Assembly (NCBI GenBank): GCA_964353875.1
Contig: CAYGXU010000008.1
Span: forward strand, 1-55,978
Source of the DNA: MGNI01 sp964353875
GTDB lineage: Bacteria; Chloroflexota; Anaerolineae; Anaerolineales; E44-bin32
DNA length: 55,978 nucleotides
Direction of reading: 5' to 3'
Positions 16,501 through 24,612 of the stretch are shown here, in pieces. Position numbers and translations under genes: made by a program. Within the stretch, counting starts at the first letter, position 1; every line of letters starts with the position of its first letter. The notes below the pieces were generated by a model. It was given only the letters and a program-made list of their open reading frames with translations. It did not search any database and was not told the origin of the DNA.

Positions 16501-16696
16501 GATATTTGAGAGATTTTATCGAGGCAGTGCCAGTCGGATGATGCCTGTCCCTGGCACAGGATTGGGATTGGCGATTTGTAAAGAGATCCTGGATCGCCAT
16601 GCTGGCCGGCTTACGGTACAAAGCCAGGTCGCCCAAGGGAGTGAATTTTCAATCTGGCTGCCTGTTTCCCATGCAATAGAACACTCAGGCTCATAG
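13511..16696 (+). CDS. Multi-GAF sensor histidine kinase
   Basis: This protein has 1061 residues. Five GAF-type sensor domains occur in tandem (roughly 1-135, 148-310, 320-470, 480-640, 645-795). A short coiled linker, a HisKA dimerisation domain with the phosphoacceptor His838 in VADVSHELRTPL, and a HATPase with N box (QVIANLVTNAMNY), G1 (DTGIGIPPEE), F box (IFERFYRG) and G2 (GTGLGLAI) follow. No membrane segment is present, so the kinase is cytoplasmic and probably senses small molecules, redox state or light through bound cofactors. No partner regulator is adjacent; nearest receivers are at 36280 and 37554. AAGGGGG at 13495-13501 supports a start at TTG 13508 or ATG 13511. The chain begins almost inside GAF 1. 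Confidence 0.9.
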   Translation: MEKIIAQVTKALEGCCGWLFLLNNSQDSLRCEASLPSRSEQKNIELPCGEGLFGELIREGRPRVLNDYQSWSEGEIDFFKAMHSIVAAPVFRDDHIAGVLLIGRDKKQGKFTEEASQILELFSGQVTMALDNQVLVNHLSRRASQLSQINQLYKVLLDVEDLFTLAKTVAIQMARVFPVDGFLLIMNDINQQKMPALMIYASQQEGAKEVTQDESYQLLANEIFQGRIPFGILESHNNASLDPMIVDLFSSRSALTLPVMSGRETIGTGVVFFENREALNDWEIAFGEQVAHYIGFTMERIRTIEREQSRRKLFDAIREASIRLTSSLELELVLDAILSQTLELIHADDAHIFLYEEGQLSFAAARWADDRQIEPYSKPREGGITYTTARTGERIVTTDVNKDPFFTDWQWGGAIISLPLRMGGQVVGVMNVAFDRPHLFDDDELRVLDLLAVQAAIALQNARLFERIDGDRRRVRLLYELTNALVTELNDTDVLQRAIDLTTASLNASFGEAFLLEPKRNNLRLKAVSGIEQEPLTTAETNLAVNAGRGLEGWVIDHRKPAIVKDLEQDQRCFGVERVVEEVQSALSAPILAGNDLFGVLTVYSKKPFKEDQMDILEAIGRQVGLAISNARRYRQIERRFAEMSALQQVAKVINSRLEMQPLLDEIINQVHQVLGYPIVEIYLVEGKNLILHAFHGADEYQQDCIPLEKGIIGRVARENRTVFLPDVTLDPDYLAGIPDTQVEIAVPLRKGNIVIGVLNVESSDPEGLDDEDFRLLQLLADQVAVAIENASLYDHLWSQAQGLEKTVAERTAALAEALDQARVAERLKTQFVADVSHELRTPLANIRLYLELLSFGNPDRFPEYIETLLRETDRLVILIEDLLGISRLDVGTAVPKLEAQDLNQLTQSLIEDRTRLLKEKSLRVNLELMDGLPQVMADEHMITQVIANLVTNAMNYTGAGGCITIRTRRQKEDDREWVILTVADTGIGIPPEEQDRIFERFYRGSASRMMPVPGTGLGLAICKEILDRHAGRLTVQSQVAQGSEFSIWLPVSHAIEHSGS

Positions 16697-16810
16697 AGGG
16701 GATGTCTGGTCTACTCCTCAGGCATCATTGGAATCAGGACAGCTCTTGGCAGGAAATAACTGCGATCATTTTGATCATTTGATCGAAAATACTTTATCAG
16801 GTTTGGCGCA

Positions 16811-17884
16811 TCACTGCATCCCCAAGGCTGCATAAATAATGTCCAGATGAATGTTCTCTTCAATCAAACGGATGAAGGTCTCCAACTTCTCTGGTTGACC
16901 AAGGCGTGTTTTGCCATAAGCACGATCGATAATCTCGACAGCTTCCATCGTATTTTGTTTCACTAATAGAATAGGAACGCCTATGTTTTCTGCTTGGTGG
17001 ACCACTACCGGACTTGGATGCAAGTTTCCCGTAAGGATCAAGACCACCGTGGATGTCTCCAAAGCAGCCAGTTGAATGTCCGCTCGATCTCCGCCGGTAA
17101 TGACAGCCTTGTTCTGTTGACGACGAAGTCGAGACAAGGCGGAATCGACTGTCATAGCTCCTACCATAAAGTTCTCAGCCAAAGCATCAACGTCTATGAA
17201 CTCCGTGATTACTTCTGCGTTGAGAAGATCAATTAACTCGCCGACGCTCAAGGCCGAGAGGCGGGGTTTATCAGGCAATGTACCGAGCAAGGTAATATTC
17301 TGTTCTTGAAGGAAAGGTTGGACATATTCATCAATGAACTGGCGACCTTCAGGAGGAACATGGTTGAAGATGACACCCAGGCATTGGTCACCAAGTCTGA
17401 AACGGGCAGTCAGGGCATCATCAATAATTTGCATTTCTTTATGATAACGAATCATCACCAGTGCGGGTGCACCGAGAGCCTCAGCCAGTCGCAAGTTGGA
17501 CAAACCCATGGCATATCCTTCTCGCAGACTGGCGCCTCCTTCCAGAAGCAAAACATCCTTCCCCTGACCTATCTTATGGGCAGCACCGATGACTTTTTCT
17601 AATAAATCCCCATTCGGCAAGCCTTTTAGCCGACTGCGTAGGGTTGTGGAGGTCACGACGACGGGGGAAAGATCGGCTGGATTGGCATCCAGCCCCAATG
17701 TCTTGCAGACGAAGGCGGCATCCTCATCCGCCAGTTGCCCATCTGGCATACGCCAGGGTTGTGTGCTCATGGGTTTAAGATAGGCGATTTTAAGACCCTT
17801 AGCCTGTAATTCTTTGCCTAACGCCAGACACACTGCGGATTTGCCTGAATAAGGTTCGGTTGAAGTGATATACAGTGATTTCAT
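16811..17884 (-). CDS. BioD-like P-loop NTPase with DRTGG domain (phosphotransacetylase-family N-terminal type)
   Basis: This protein has 357 residues. The N terminus is a dethiobiotin-synthetase-like P-loop fold: MKSLYITSTEPYSGKSAVCLALG with the Walker-type SGKS, LKPMSTQP, and DVLLLEGG. Residues about 220-330 form a DRTGG domain with AVITGGDRADIQLAALET. The same two-domain layout precedes the catalytic domain in long phosphotransacetylases. Here the catalytic domain is missing, so a regulatory or ligand-sensing role in acetyl-CoA metabolism is more likely than catalysis. The start is set at ATG 17884 because GGGAGT lies 6 nt upstream; the frame is open further but runs into the upstream gene. 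It lies 16 bp after the acyl-CoA synthetase, in the same operon. Confidence 0.8.
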   Translation of the reverse strand: MKSLYITSTEPYSGKSAVCLALGKELQAKGLKIAYLKPMSTQPWRMPDGQLADEDAAFVCKTLGLDANPADLSPVVVTSTTLRSRLKGLPNGDLLEKVIGAAHKIGQGKDVLLLEGGASLREGYAMGLSNLRLAEALGAPALVMIRYHKEMQIIDDALTARFRLGDQCLGVIFNHVPPEGRQFIDEYVQPFLQEQNITLLGTLPDKPRLSALSVGELIDLLNAEVITEFIDVDALAENFMVGAMTVDSALSRLRRQQNKAVITGGDRADIQLAALETSTVVLILTGNLHPSPVVVHQAENIGVPILLVKQNTMEAVEIIDRAYGKTRLGQPEKLETFIRLIEENIHLDIIYAALGMQ

Positions 17885-17900
17885 GGGATACTCCCAGATT

Positions 17901-20030
17901 TTATCCTTGATATTCGTCCCCCCCACGTGACTTAAGCACAAGACGCATGTCGATCGCCGCGCCCCCTCGCCCTTGTTCATAGACAATATAGGGATTGATA
18001 TCCAACTCCATGATCTCCGGAAAGTCATTTACTAATTGACAGATGCGATGAATCGCTTCTACAAGGGCTTCCTTATCCACTGGGGGTTGGCCTCGGACCC
18101 CGTCAAGAAGGGCGTGAGCCCGAATCTCTCGAAGCATCTCCTGCGCTTCATAACGTGAGAAAGGAGCGATACGAAAAGTTACATCTTGCAAGGTTTCGAC
18201 ATAGATTCCACCTAAACCAAATGTGACCAGTGGACCGAATTGGGGGTCACGATTCATCCCGATCAAAACTTCCAAGCCGGGGGGAACCATCTTCTGCACG
18301 AGGCAACCACGCAAACGAGCTTCAGGGAGGTAGCGCTGCGTTCGGTAGTAAATCAGGTCAAAAGCGTCTCGCAAAGCGTCAGCATTCTGGAGACCAGTGC
18401 GAACGCCGCCCACATCTGTCTTGTGCAGGATATCGGGGGAGACCACTTTGAGGACTACAGGATAACCGATGCGTTCAGCAATTGTAATCGCTTCTTCCGC
18501 GTTTTCAGCGACCTGCGAGGGGGGGATGGGGATTCCATAGGCAGTGAGAATATCACGTGCTTCAGCATCACCGATCGTAAGTCGCCCCTCACTTAATACT
18601 TGATCGAATAGGCGTCGAACGGATGCTGTGTCGACTTCGGACCGCTCACACTCATGCGAAGGCACATTTTTCATCTGGCGATAAGTGCTCATCGCTTTGA
18701 GGACTTTGGCTGCCTGTTCGGGGTAGGGGTAATTGGGGATGTTATGCTTTTCCAGGATGGCTGTGCCTTCTTCTATCCGAGCTTCCCCCATGAAGCATGC
18801 GATGATAGGGATATCAGCTTGTGCAGCTACTTCGGCAACCACCTGAGCAGTTTCGCGAATCTCGGTCATCGCCTGAGGAGTGAGAATAACCATAATGCCG
18901 TCGACATGTGAGTCTTCAATGACCTGCTGGAGTGCGAAACGGTAGCGATCGGAAAGGGCATCTCCCAGAATGTCCACCGGATTGGAAGCGCTGGCAGCGT
19001 CAGGTAAGAATTTCTCAAGCGAACGTATGCATTCCGGATCGAAACGCGCAAGTTTCAACCCGGCGCGTTCGAGGGCATCCGTGGCCAAAATTCCTGGACC
19101 ACCCGCGTTGGTGATAATGGCGATTCGTTCACCCTGCAGCAGGGGCAAATAGCCAAAGCCACGGGCGAAATCAAAAAGGTCCTGTAAGGATTCTGCCCGT
19201 AGAATAGCAGCCTGCTGAAATGCAGCTCGATAAGCTTGTTCAGATCCAGCCAATGAGCCTGTGTGGGATGTGACCGCACGCGCCCCGGCCTGGGTCACAC
19301 CGGATTTAATCGCCACAACAGGTTTCTTGCGTGTGACTTCTCGCGCGGTATGAATGAAAGCCTGGCCATCGGACAAACCTTCGATGTAGCAGAGGATGAC
19401 TTTTGAGTCGGGATCGTCCTCCCAGGCTTTAAGGAGATCGATTTCGTCGACATCCGCTTTATTGCCAAGGGATACGAATTTACTCAGTCCCAATCGCCCG
19501 GCCTGAGCCCAATCTAAGATTGCAGTCCCTAGAGCACCTGATTGAGACATGAATGCCATCGGTCCTGCAGGGGGCATGCCAGCGGAAAATGAAGCGTTAA
19601 GAGGTGTGACGGTGTCGATTACACCCAGGCAATTAGGACCGATGAGGCGAATACCAAACTGTTTTGCGATCTCAACAACTTCCTGTTCGCGTTGCAGACC
19701 TTCCTTCCCTGCTTCACGAAAACCAGCGGAGATGATGATGGCAGCGGGAATCCCTTTTTCCCCACATTGATGGATTGCTTCCGGAACAGAAGGGTAGGGG
19801 ATCACGATGACTGCCAGGTTAATTGAGCCGGGGACATCCAGAACAGAAGGATAAGCCTGCAAGCCTAGGATTTCATCGGCGTTTGGGTTGATAGGAAAAA
19901 TTTTACGTTGATCGTTCTGAAAGCCACCTTCGATAAGGTTTCTCACAACAGCATGTCCCAACTTGGTTGGATTGGTCGATGCTCCTATTATGGCGATGGT
20001 GTTGGGAGTGAAAAAATCAGATAACGACAC
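17901..20030 (-). CDS. ADP-forming acetate/acyl-CoA ligase (alpha-beta fusion)
   Basis: The enzyme turns acyl-CoA, ADP and phosphate into free acid, CoA and ATP, or the reverse; in fermenters it conserves energy from acetyl-CoA. The 709-residue chain has the standard order: CoA-binding Rossmann domain (TIAIIGASTNPTKLG near the start, IGPNCLGVI), succinyl-CoA-ligase-like domain with phospho-His in TSHTGSLAGSE, and a C-terminal ATP-grasp (GYPVVLKVVSPDILHKTDVGGV, ELDINPY). GTG 20030 is preferred because GGAG lies 8 nt upstream and homology begins there; the frame is open 36 codons further with no site. Substrate range cannot be read from sequence. Coupling with the DRTGG protein supports a role in acetyl-CoA/acetate metabolism. 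Confidence 0.9.
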   Translation of the reverse strand: MSLSDFFTPNTIAIIGASTNPTKLGHAVVRNLIEGGFQNDQRKIFPINPNADEILGLQAYPSVLDVPGSINLAVIVIPYPSVPEAIHQCGEKGIPAAIIISAGFREAGKEGLQREQEVVEIAKQFGIRLIGPNCLGVIDTVTPLNASFSAGMPPAGPMAFMSQSGALGTAILDWAQAGRLGLSKFVSLGNKADVDEIDLLKAWEDDPDSKVILCYIEGLSDGQAFIHTAREVTRKKPVVAIKSGVTQAGARAVTSHTGSLAGSEQAYRAAFQQAAILRAESLQDLFDFARGFGYLPLLQGERIAIITNAGGPGILATDALERAGLKLARFDPECIRSLEKFLPDAASASNPVDILGDALSDRYRFALQQVIEDSHVDGIMVILTPQAMTEIRETAQVVAEVAAQADIPIIACFMGEARIEEGTAILEKHNIPNYPYPEQAAKVLKAMSTYRQMKNVPSHECERSEVDTASVRRLFDQVLSEGRLTIGDAEARDILTAYGIPIPPSQVAENAEEAITIAERIGYPVVLKVVSPDILHKTDVGGVRTGLQNADALRDAFDLIYYRTQRYLPEARLRGCLVQKMVPPGLEVLIGMNRDPQFGPLVTFGLGGIYVETLQDVTFRIAPFSRYEAQEMLREIRAHALLDGVRGQPPVDKEALVEAIHRICQLVNDFPEIMELDINPYIVYEQGRGGAAIDMRLVLKSRGGDEYQG

Positions 20031-20123
20031 GCGGCTTTCTCCAGATTGGTCTATTGTACCAAATATTAGGATGGGGTCGTTAGAACCTTGGGTCTTTCCA
20101 ATCGATGTGTAGAAGTGATGGGT

Positions 20124-20143
20124 GACATTGCGCTGCAATATTA
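20124..20143 (+). repeat. Second copy of the palindromic element arm
   Basis: GACATTGCGCTGCAATATTA matches the right arm of the 8734-8897 palindrome (8876-8895) at 19 of 20 positions, and GAAT follows in both. No opposite arm is evident nearby, so this is a solo or degraded copy. It lies upstream of the acyl-CoA ligase gene. Confidence 0.55.
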
Positions 20144-20371
20144 GAATAGCGCTGAAGAAGGATCTGAGGTCGCCACAGATGTTGCTGGCACTTATGAATG
20201 TTATTCCAGGTAAGTTAAGGGCAATAAAACAGTGGTGAGTGTTGGGATGCTACATCATTGGTTGATTGAGAAAGGAATGTCCAATACCAAGCCTGGATTT
20301 GGTGTCATTCCATCCATGATTCGGCGCATCTTCGCGCAACGAGTTCTTTGCGCTGATCGTGTGATCGCAGA

Positions 20372-21028
20372 TCATGAAGTCTTGGAAAGTAAGGCTCTGA
20401 TCGGTTTATATGAACTTCGATGGATAATGGAAGGGCCTATATGACTCAAAGCCTGATAGTGCTGAGCAGTCCCATATCCTTTATGTTGAGCGAGCCCGTA
20501 GCCGGGGTAAACCCTATCCATTTCAACCATCTGCTCATCACGCGTCACCTTGGCAATCACCGAAGCTGCTGCAATGGAAAGGACGGTTCCATCTCCTTTA
20601 GGCAATGCAGTTTGAGGAAAGGGAGTATCAGGTAAGGAAAGATAGTCGATGAGTAAATGTTCGGGTTGAATGGAAAGGGCAGCAATGGCTCGTCGCATGG
20701 CCAATCGGGTGGCAGGCAGAATCCCAATATCATCAATCTCGCCCGACTCCACACATCCCACTCCAACGCTAACAGCTAGTTCTTGTATTACGATCGATTT
20801 CGCTTTACGTGATCTCGGAGTCATGACCTTCGAATCACGCACGCCGGACAAATAGGCTATCAAGTTATCTAGTTCCAGTGGAAGGATTACTGCTGCCGCA
20901 ACAACCGGACCTGCCCAAGCCCCACGTCCGGCTTCATCAATACCAGCAATATAGCGCAGACCCGCATGGAAGAGTCTTAATTCATGGAAAAGGTTCGGTT
21001 GAGGGCGTCCGATTATCCTTGCGGACAT
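20372..21028 (-). CDS. rnhB: Ribonuclease HII
   Basis: RNase HII cleaves RNA in RNA-DNA hybrids and removes single misincorporated ribonucleotides from DNA. The 218-residue protein has the DEDD active site: IAGIDEAGRGAWAGPV (Asp and Glu), LLIDYLSLP (Asp) and the C-terminal Asp in VIAKVTRDEQM. The tail HKGYGTAQHYQAL, containing the usual YGT motif, is typical. The frame is open 39 codons further upstream, but ATG 21028 gives the usual length. That start overlaps the 3' end of the glycosyltransferase gene by 47 bp, suggesting translational coupling. It is last in a NERD-GT2-rnhB run. Confidence 0.93.
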   Translation of the reverse strand: MSARIIGRPQPNLFHELRLFHAGLRYIAGIDEAGRGAWAGPVVAAAVILPLELDNLIAYLSGVRDSKVMTPRSRKAKSIVIQELAVSVGVGCVESGEIDDIGILPATRLAMRRAIAALSIQPEHLLIDYLSLPDTPFPQTALPKGDGTVLSIAAASVIAKVTRDEQMVEMDRVYPGYGLAQHKGYGTAQHYQALSHIGPSIIHRSSYKPIRALLSKTS

Positions 21029-21740
21029 AGAGGCCTTTTCTCCAATTTGTGCGGATACGGAATAGGTCCATAAGCATATGGATCGAATCCTGCACGACAC
21101 GGATACGGCTGGCAGGGGAATAATACCAATGAATAGGAATCTCAATCACTCGATATCCACGTCGGAGAGCCAGGAAAAGGATTTCGACATCAAAAGTCCA
21201 TCCATCCAATTTCTGGATATGAAATAGCTCCTCGGCAACTGACCCTCGGAAGCACTTAAAACCACATTGCGTGTCCATGAATCCGGGCACTGCAAAGAGG
21301 CGCACAAGCAGATTGAAAATCCTTCCGATCCAATGCCGGAGTAGAGGTTCGCCAAAGCGGACCGCGCCAGGAGCTTCTCTTGATGCAATGGCAAGGTCGT
21401 AGTATTCGATAGCAGGAGGTAAGAAATTTTTCACATCCTCTATTGGCATAGAAAGATCGGCGTCACAAACAAAGCGGAATTGTCCTTTGGCTTCCAACAT
21501 GCCACGCCGGACGGCCAGGCCTTTCCCCGCATTTGGCTCCTGCAAAAGACGAATGATTGGATAGTTCTCGGAGAATTCACGCGTGATTTGCGCTGTGCAA
21601 TCCGAACTGCCGTTCTCCACAACCAGGACTTCAGCCTCGTAGGGCTGTTGTTGAAGGAAGTTAATCACCTTAGGAATGGTTTGTGGAAGGCGTTTTTCTT
21701 CGTTATGGGCTGGGATGATAATCGATAGAAAAGTTGACAT
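20982..21740 (-). CDS. GT2-family glycosyltransferase, dolichyl-/polyprenyl-phosphate sugar transferase type
   Basis: This protein has 252 residues with the GT-A fold of family 2. It begins LSIIIPAHNEEKRLPQTI, continues with VLVVENGSSDCTAQI and GKGLAVRRGML, then carries the metal/nucleotide-binding CDADLSMP (DxD-like). DTQCGFKCFRG and the WTFDVEILFLALRRGY segment are the hallmark of the ALG5/DPM1-like subgroup, which moves a hexose from a nucleotide sugar to a polyprenyl phosphate. No transmembrane domain is obvious, so it acts at the inner membrane face. It starts 24 bp after the NERD-like gene and overlaps rnhB. The sugar and acceptor are not determinable. Confidence 0.85.
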   Translation of the reverse strand: MSTFLSIIIPAHNEEKRLPQTIPKVINFLQQQPYEAEVLVVENGSSDCTAQITREFSENYPIIRLLQEPNAGKGLAVRRGMLEAKGQFRFVCDADLSMPIEDVKNFLPPAIEYYDLAIASREAPGAVRFGEPLLRHWIGRIFNLLVRLFAVPGFMDTQCGFKCFRGSVAEELFHIQKLDGWTFDVEILFLALRRGYRVIEIPIHWYYSPASRIRVVQDSIHMLMDLFRIRTNWRKGLYVRKDNRTPSTEPFP

Positions 21741-21764
21741 TGAACAAAGATTAAAAAGCTATCA

Positions 21765-22703
21765 TTAAATTATCCCCATATCGGTTAAGACGATATAGGC
21801 GAATATGATCAGGACGATAATCAGAATAAATGCCAGGATACCCAAGAGCAGCCATTGACCTTTAGAGATCGCCGATGGAGGCTTTTGTATGGCTTCCTCT
21901 AATAATTCGGGCGTCTCTTCCGAATTGAGGTCAAAATCCTTAAAGAATTCCGAATCATCTAATTCAAGGAGTGGCTCTCCTTCATAATCCTCAAGGCTCT
22001 CAGTGAAAAAGGCCGACTGATATTCTTCATTCTCTGGTTCAGCACGTATCTTTTTGGATACCTCAGACTCTTGAACTAAATCACTTGCCGGTTTGGGTTC
22101 AGGCAGTTTCGGATAAAGGATGGCGTCAACAAGACGATGGATGATTTCTGAGTTCAGAGAAGGGGGCAGTTGTTCAAGATTGGCGGCAAAGAACTCAATC
22201 GCATCTGCGGAGACGACGCGTGTGTATGGTCTTGCACTATCAATCAGGGTCCGTGGGTGCGTGAATATTACAACGGCTTCCGCTACAGAGACCTTAATAT
22301 TTTGGATCTCAAGAAGGCGATTCACTTGTTTAAGTTGATTCAAAGCTGCCGTCTGTAAATTGGGTTTGGTCCGTACAAAGTGGCGCGAACGGGAATTAAA
22401 TCGTAACCAATCTTCTTCTTTGGCCCGGAATACCCCTCGGACGGGGTATGTCTTCACCAGGCGAATCCCTTGAGGGCTAATCAGAATCATATACGGATCG
22501 CTTTCATCGATACCGGGGATAGGAACATTTCTTATCATGACATGTTGGTCTCCCAGAACCTTACTCAGTCGCTGGGTGACCGCCACCTGCGCTTGCATTT
22601 GGTGATACCAATCGAAGCCGAAGTCCATGGTAGCATTAATGCGCTTCATCAGGCGAATATCGCCTTCTTCATCGCGATAGGTTGATCGCTCAATCACATT
22701 CAT
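21765..22703 (-). CDS. NERD-like nuclease-fold protein with C-terminal membrane anchor
   Basis: This protein has 312 residues. Residues about 48-180 show the strand-helix pattern of the NERD (nuclease-related) domain, with VLGDQHVMIRNVPI, DPYMILISPQGIRLVKTYPV, W/FNSRSRHFVRTKPN and VAEAVVIFTHP. The catalytic D-ExK set is only partly recognisable. An acidic linker (about 215-275) leads to one hydrophobic helix (about 283-307) close to the end, so the protein is probably tail-anchored with the NERD-like domain in the cytoplasm. On the minus strand a TATAAT-like box lies at 22718-22723, just upstream of the ATG. It heads a three-gene run with GT2 and rnhB. Its function is unknown. Confidence 0.65.
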   Translation of the reverse strand: MNVIERSTYRDEEGDIRLMKRINATMDFGFDWYHQMQAQVAVTQRLSKVLGDQHVMIRNVPIPGIDESDPYMILISPQGIRLVKTYPVRGVFRAKEEDWLRFNSRSRHFVRTKPNLQTAALNQLKQVNRLLEIQNIKVSVAEAVVIFTHPRTLIDSARPYTRVVSADAIEFFAANLEQLPPSLNSEIIHRLVDAILYPKLPEPKPASDLVQESEVSKKIRAEPENEEYQSAFFTESLEDYEGEPLLELDDSEFFKDFDLNSEETPELLEEAIQKPPSAISKGQWLLLGILAFILIIVLIIFAYIVLTDMGII

Positions 22704-23228
22704 GTCTGCATCCTTACATTATAGGCGTGGTATGGGAATCAATATTCCTTTTCCTACCACCTAACCGAATGATCTATTCCTTTTGACCCTGGCGTCTCTA
22801 CCATAATCGAGAACGACTATCTTTCAATGACCGCCTTTCTTCACTAAGCTACAGTGCTTCATTCAGCAGGTCGATTCCTGTGCAGCATAACAAAGTCGAT
22901 CATTTGTGTCCATGCATTGGTTCACTTCATTGTTGTTCACACTTCGTTGAAGGTAGACCGTATTCTATGACTGCGCATAAGCGACGAATTCTCTCCTGGT
23001 TTGTCTTCCCTAATATATACTTGATTGGAGGCATTGATGTCATCGAGATTCTTGCTTATGAATCCTACCAATAGATAGAAACGATCCTCATAAAGAATTT
23101 TAATCTATATCTGTAAAACAATGACCGAATTTTCTCCATCTCCAATCTAGTAGAAATTATATAGGACTCTGGGGTGAGGACAAGGGAGTACATGCGAGTG
23201 GAAGAGGGATATAATCATATTGAGGTGA
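22704..23228. promoter_or_regulatory. Divergent promoter region NERD gene / nfeD
   Basis: This 525-bp spacer between divergent genes holds a minus-strand TATAAT at 22718-22723 and a plus-strand TATAAT at 23210-23215. Both sit very near their genes and neither has a good -35. Nothing else stands out; a 64-codon plus-strand frame at 22880 has no ribosome-binding site. Confidence 0.4.
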
Positions 23229-24557
23229 ATGATGAGGAGAGTTAGGTATCCCCTTATTTGGCTGATAAGCCTTATTCTATGCTTCACTCCAGTTGATGTT
23301 AAGGCACAAGTGGATACACAGGTTTTATTTTTGCAGGCGCAAGGTCCGGTCACTCCGGCCATGGTTCAATATCTTGAACGTGGGATCTCACGTGCAGTGC
23401 AGATCGAGGCGGAAGCGGTTATTTTTCAATTAGATACTCCTGGCGGTCAAATTGATCTTATGAATCGGATGATTCAAGCAATTCGAGCCAGCACGGTCCC
23501 TGTGGTCGTGTATGTTGCCCCACGTGGAGCGATGGCGGCAAGTGCAGGTACGCTGATCGTGCTTGCAGGTCATTTAGCTGCCATGGCGCCGGAAACAGCC
23601 ATTGGGGCAGCCAGTCCAGTGGGTGGACAGGGAGAGGATTTGGGGGAGACGATTGCGACAAAAGAGAAAGAGATCCTTAAGGCGACGGTGCGCAGCATTG
23701 CCGCGAATCGGGGTGAAGCAGCAGTGGCTCTCGCTGAGGCGACGATCGAAGAAGCGAAAGCGGCTTCTGCAGACGAAGCAATGCAAGTGGGGATGATCGA
23801 TATTATTGCCGATAATGTTGATGATCTCCTCCAGCAACTGCATGGACGACAGGTGGATTTAATTTCCGGAACGCGAGAGTTACATACCGCCCATGCAGTG
23901 TTGGTGGAAATGCCACAAAGTTTCATTGAGCAATTCCTGCAGACGCTCACAAATCCGAACATTGTCTTCCTCCTGTTTACCATTGGTGTACAAGCGATCC
24001 TGATTGAAATCTCCAGTCCAGGAGGATGGGTGGCTGGCTTTATCGGGGTGATTTGCCTCGCATTGGGTACTTATGGCGTGGGAGTTTTGCCGGTGAATTG
24101 GTTCGGATTGGTTTTTCTGATCACAGCCTTTGTATTATTTATATTAGATATTAAAGCTCCGACACATGGAGCGCTGACCGCGGCAGGGCTGGCATCATTC
24201 ATCATTGGGGCATTGGTTCTTTTTAATTCACCCGGGACCCCTGATTTTCAGAGGGTGTCGATCCCCCTGGTGGTGGGCGCCGGAATTTTTACCGCCGTGG
24301 GTTTTTTCATCATCTTAACTTTTGCCATTCGTGCTCAGAGAAGACGGGTCAGTGTGGGCGCCGAAGCGCTCGTCGGGATGATCGGTCGTGCACGAACGGA
24401 ACTTTCACCCTCTGGCACGATCCATGTAGCAGGGGAACTCTGGTCGGCACAGTTGGAGGAGGGTTTAAATTCTGTGAAGGCTGGCGACTTGGTGCATGTA
24501 CTGGCAGTGGAGGGGTTGCGTCTTATCGTCCGTCCGAAAGATTCACCAGAGAGTTGA
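23229..24557 (+). CDS. NfeD-family membrane serine protease (ClpP-class, long form)
   Basis: This protein has 442 residues. An N-terminal signal peptide ends near residue 26 (VKAQ). Residues 30-200 form a ClpP/crotonase-like protease: QLDTPGGQ, then the nucleophile Ser105 in AMAASAGTLI and GAASPVGG; a Lys around 144-150 (ATKEKEILKATV) can act as general base. About four to five membrane helices (235-355) follow, then a C-terminal OB-fold NfeD domain (about 370-436, GMIGRARTELSPSGTIHVAGELW). Family members partner with stomatin/flotillin-like proteins and cleave membrane substrates; no stomatin gene is visible here. GAGGTG precedes the ATG pair. The FHA gene follows, with its own promoter. Confidence 0.9.
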   Translation: MMRRVRYPLIWLISLILCFTPVDVKAQVDTQVLFLQAQGPVTPAMVQYLERGISRAVQIEAEAVIFQLDTPGGQIDLMNRMIQAIRASTVPVVVYVAPRGAMAASAGTLIVLAGHLAAMAPETAIGAASPVGGQGEDLGETIATKEKEILKATVRSIAANRGEAAVALAEATIEEAKAASADEAMQVGMIDIIADNVDDLLQQLHGRQVDLISGTRELHTAHAVLVEMPQSFIEQFLQTLTNPNIVFLLFTIGVQAILIEISSPGGWVAGFIGVICLALGTYGVGVLPVNWFGLVFLITAFVLFILDIKAPTHGALTAAGLASFIIGALVLFNSPGTPDFQRVSIPLVVGAGIFTAVGFFIILTFAIRAQRRRVSVGAEALVGMIGRARTELSPSGTIHVAGELWSAQLEEGLNSVKAGDLVHVLAVEGLRLIVRPKDSPES

Positions 24558-24582
24558 CTTGGCTTGTGACAAAATGTACACT
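24554..24582 (+). promoter_or_regulatory. Promoter of the FHA gene
   Basis: TTGACT (24554-24559) overlaps the nfeD stop codon and is spaced 17 bp from TACACT (24577-24582). The stretch TGACAAAATGTACACT (24567-24582) recurs with one change at 39741-39756 before the exonuclease gene. Confidence 0.6.
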
Positions 24583-24612
24583 AGCAAGGCATATAGAATT
24601 TAGGAGGACATC

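Noticed and set aside
16745..16810. GATCATTT repeats between the five-GAF kinase and the DRTGG gene as a terminator
   Set aside because: Short AT-rich repeats with only a 5-bp GATCA/TGATC stem and no T tract.
22880..23074. 64-codon plus-strand ORF in the NERD-nfeD spacer
   Set aside because: No ribosome-binding site or motif; it lies in a divergent promoter region.
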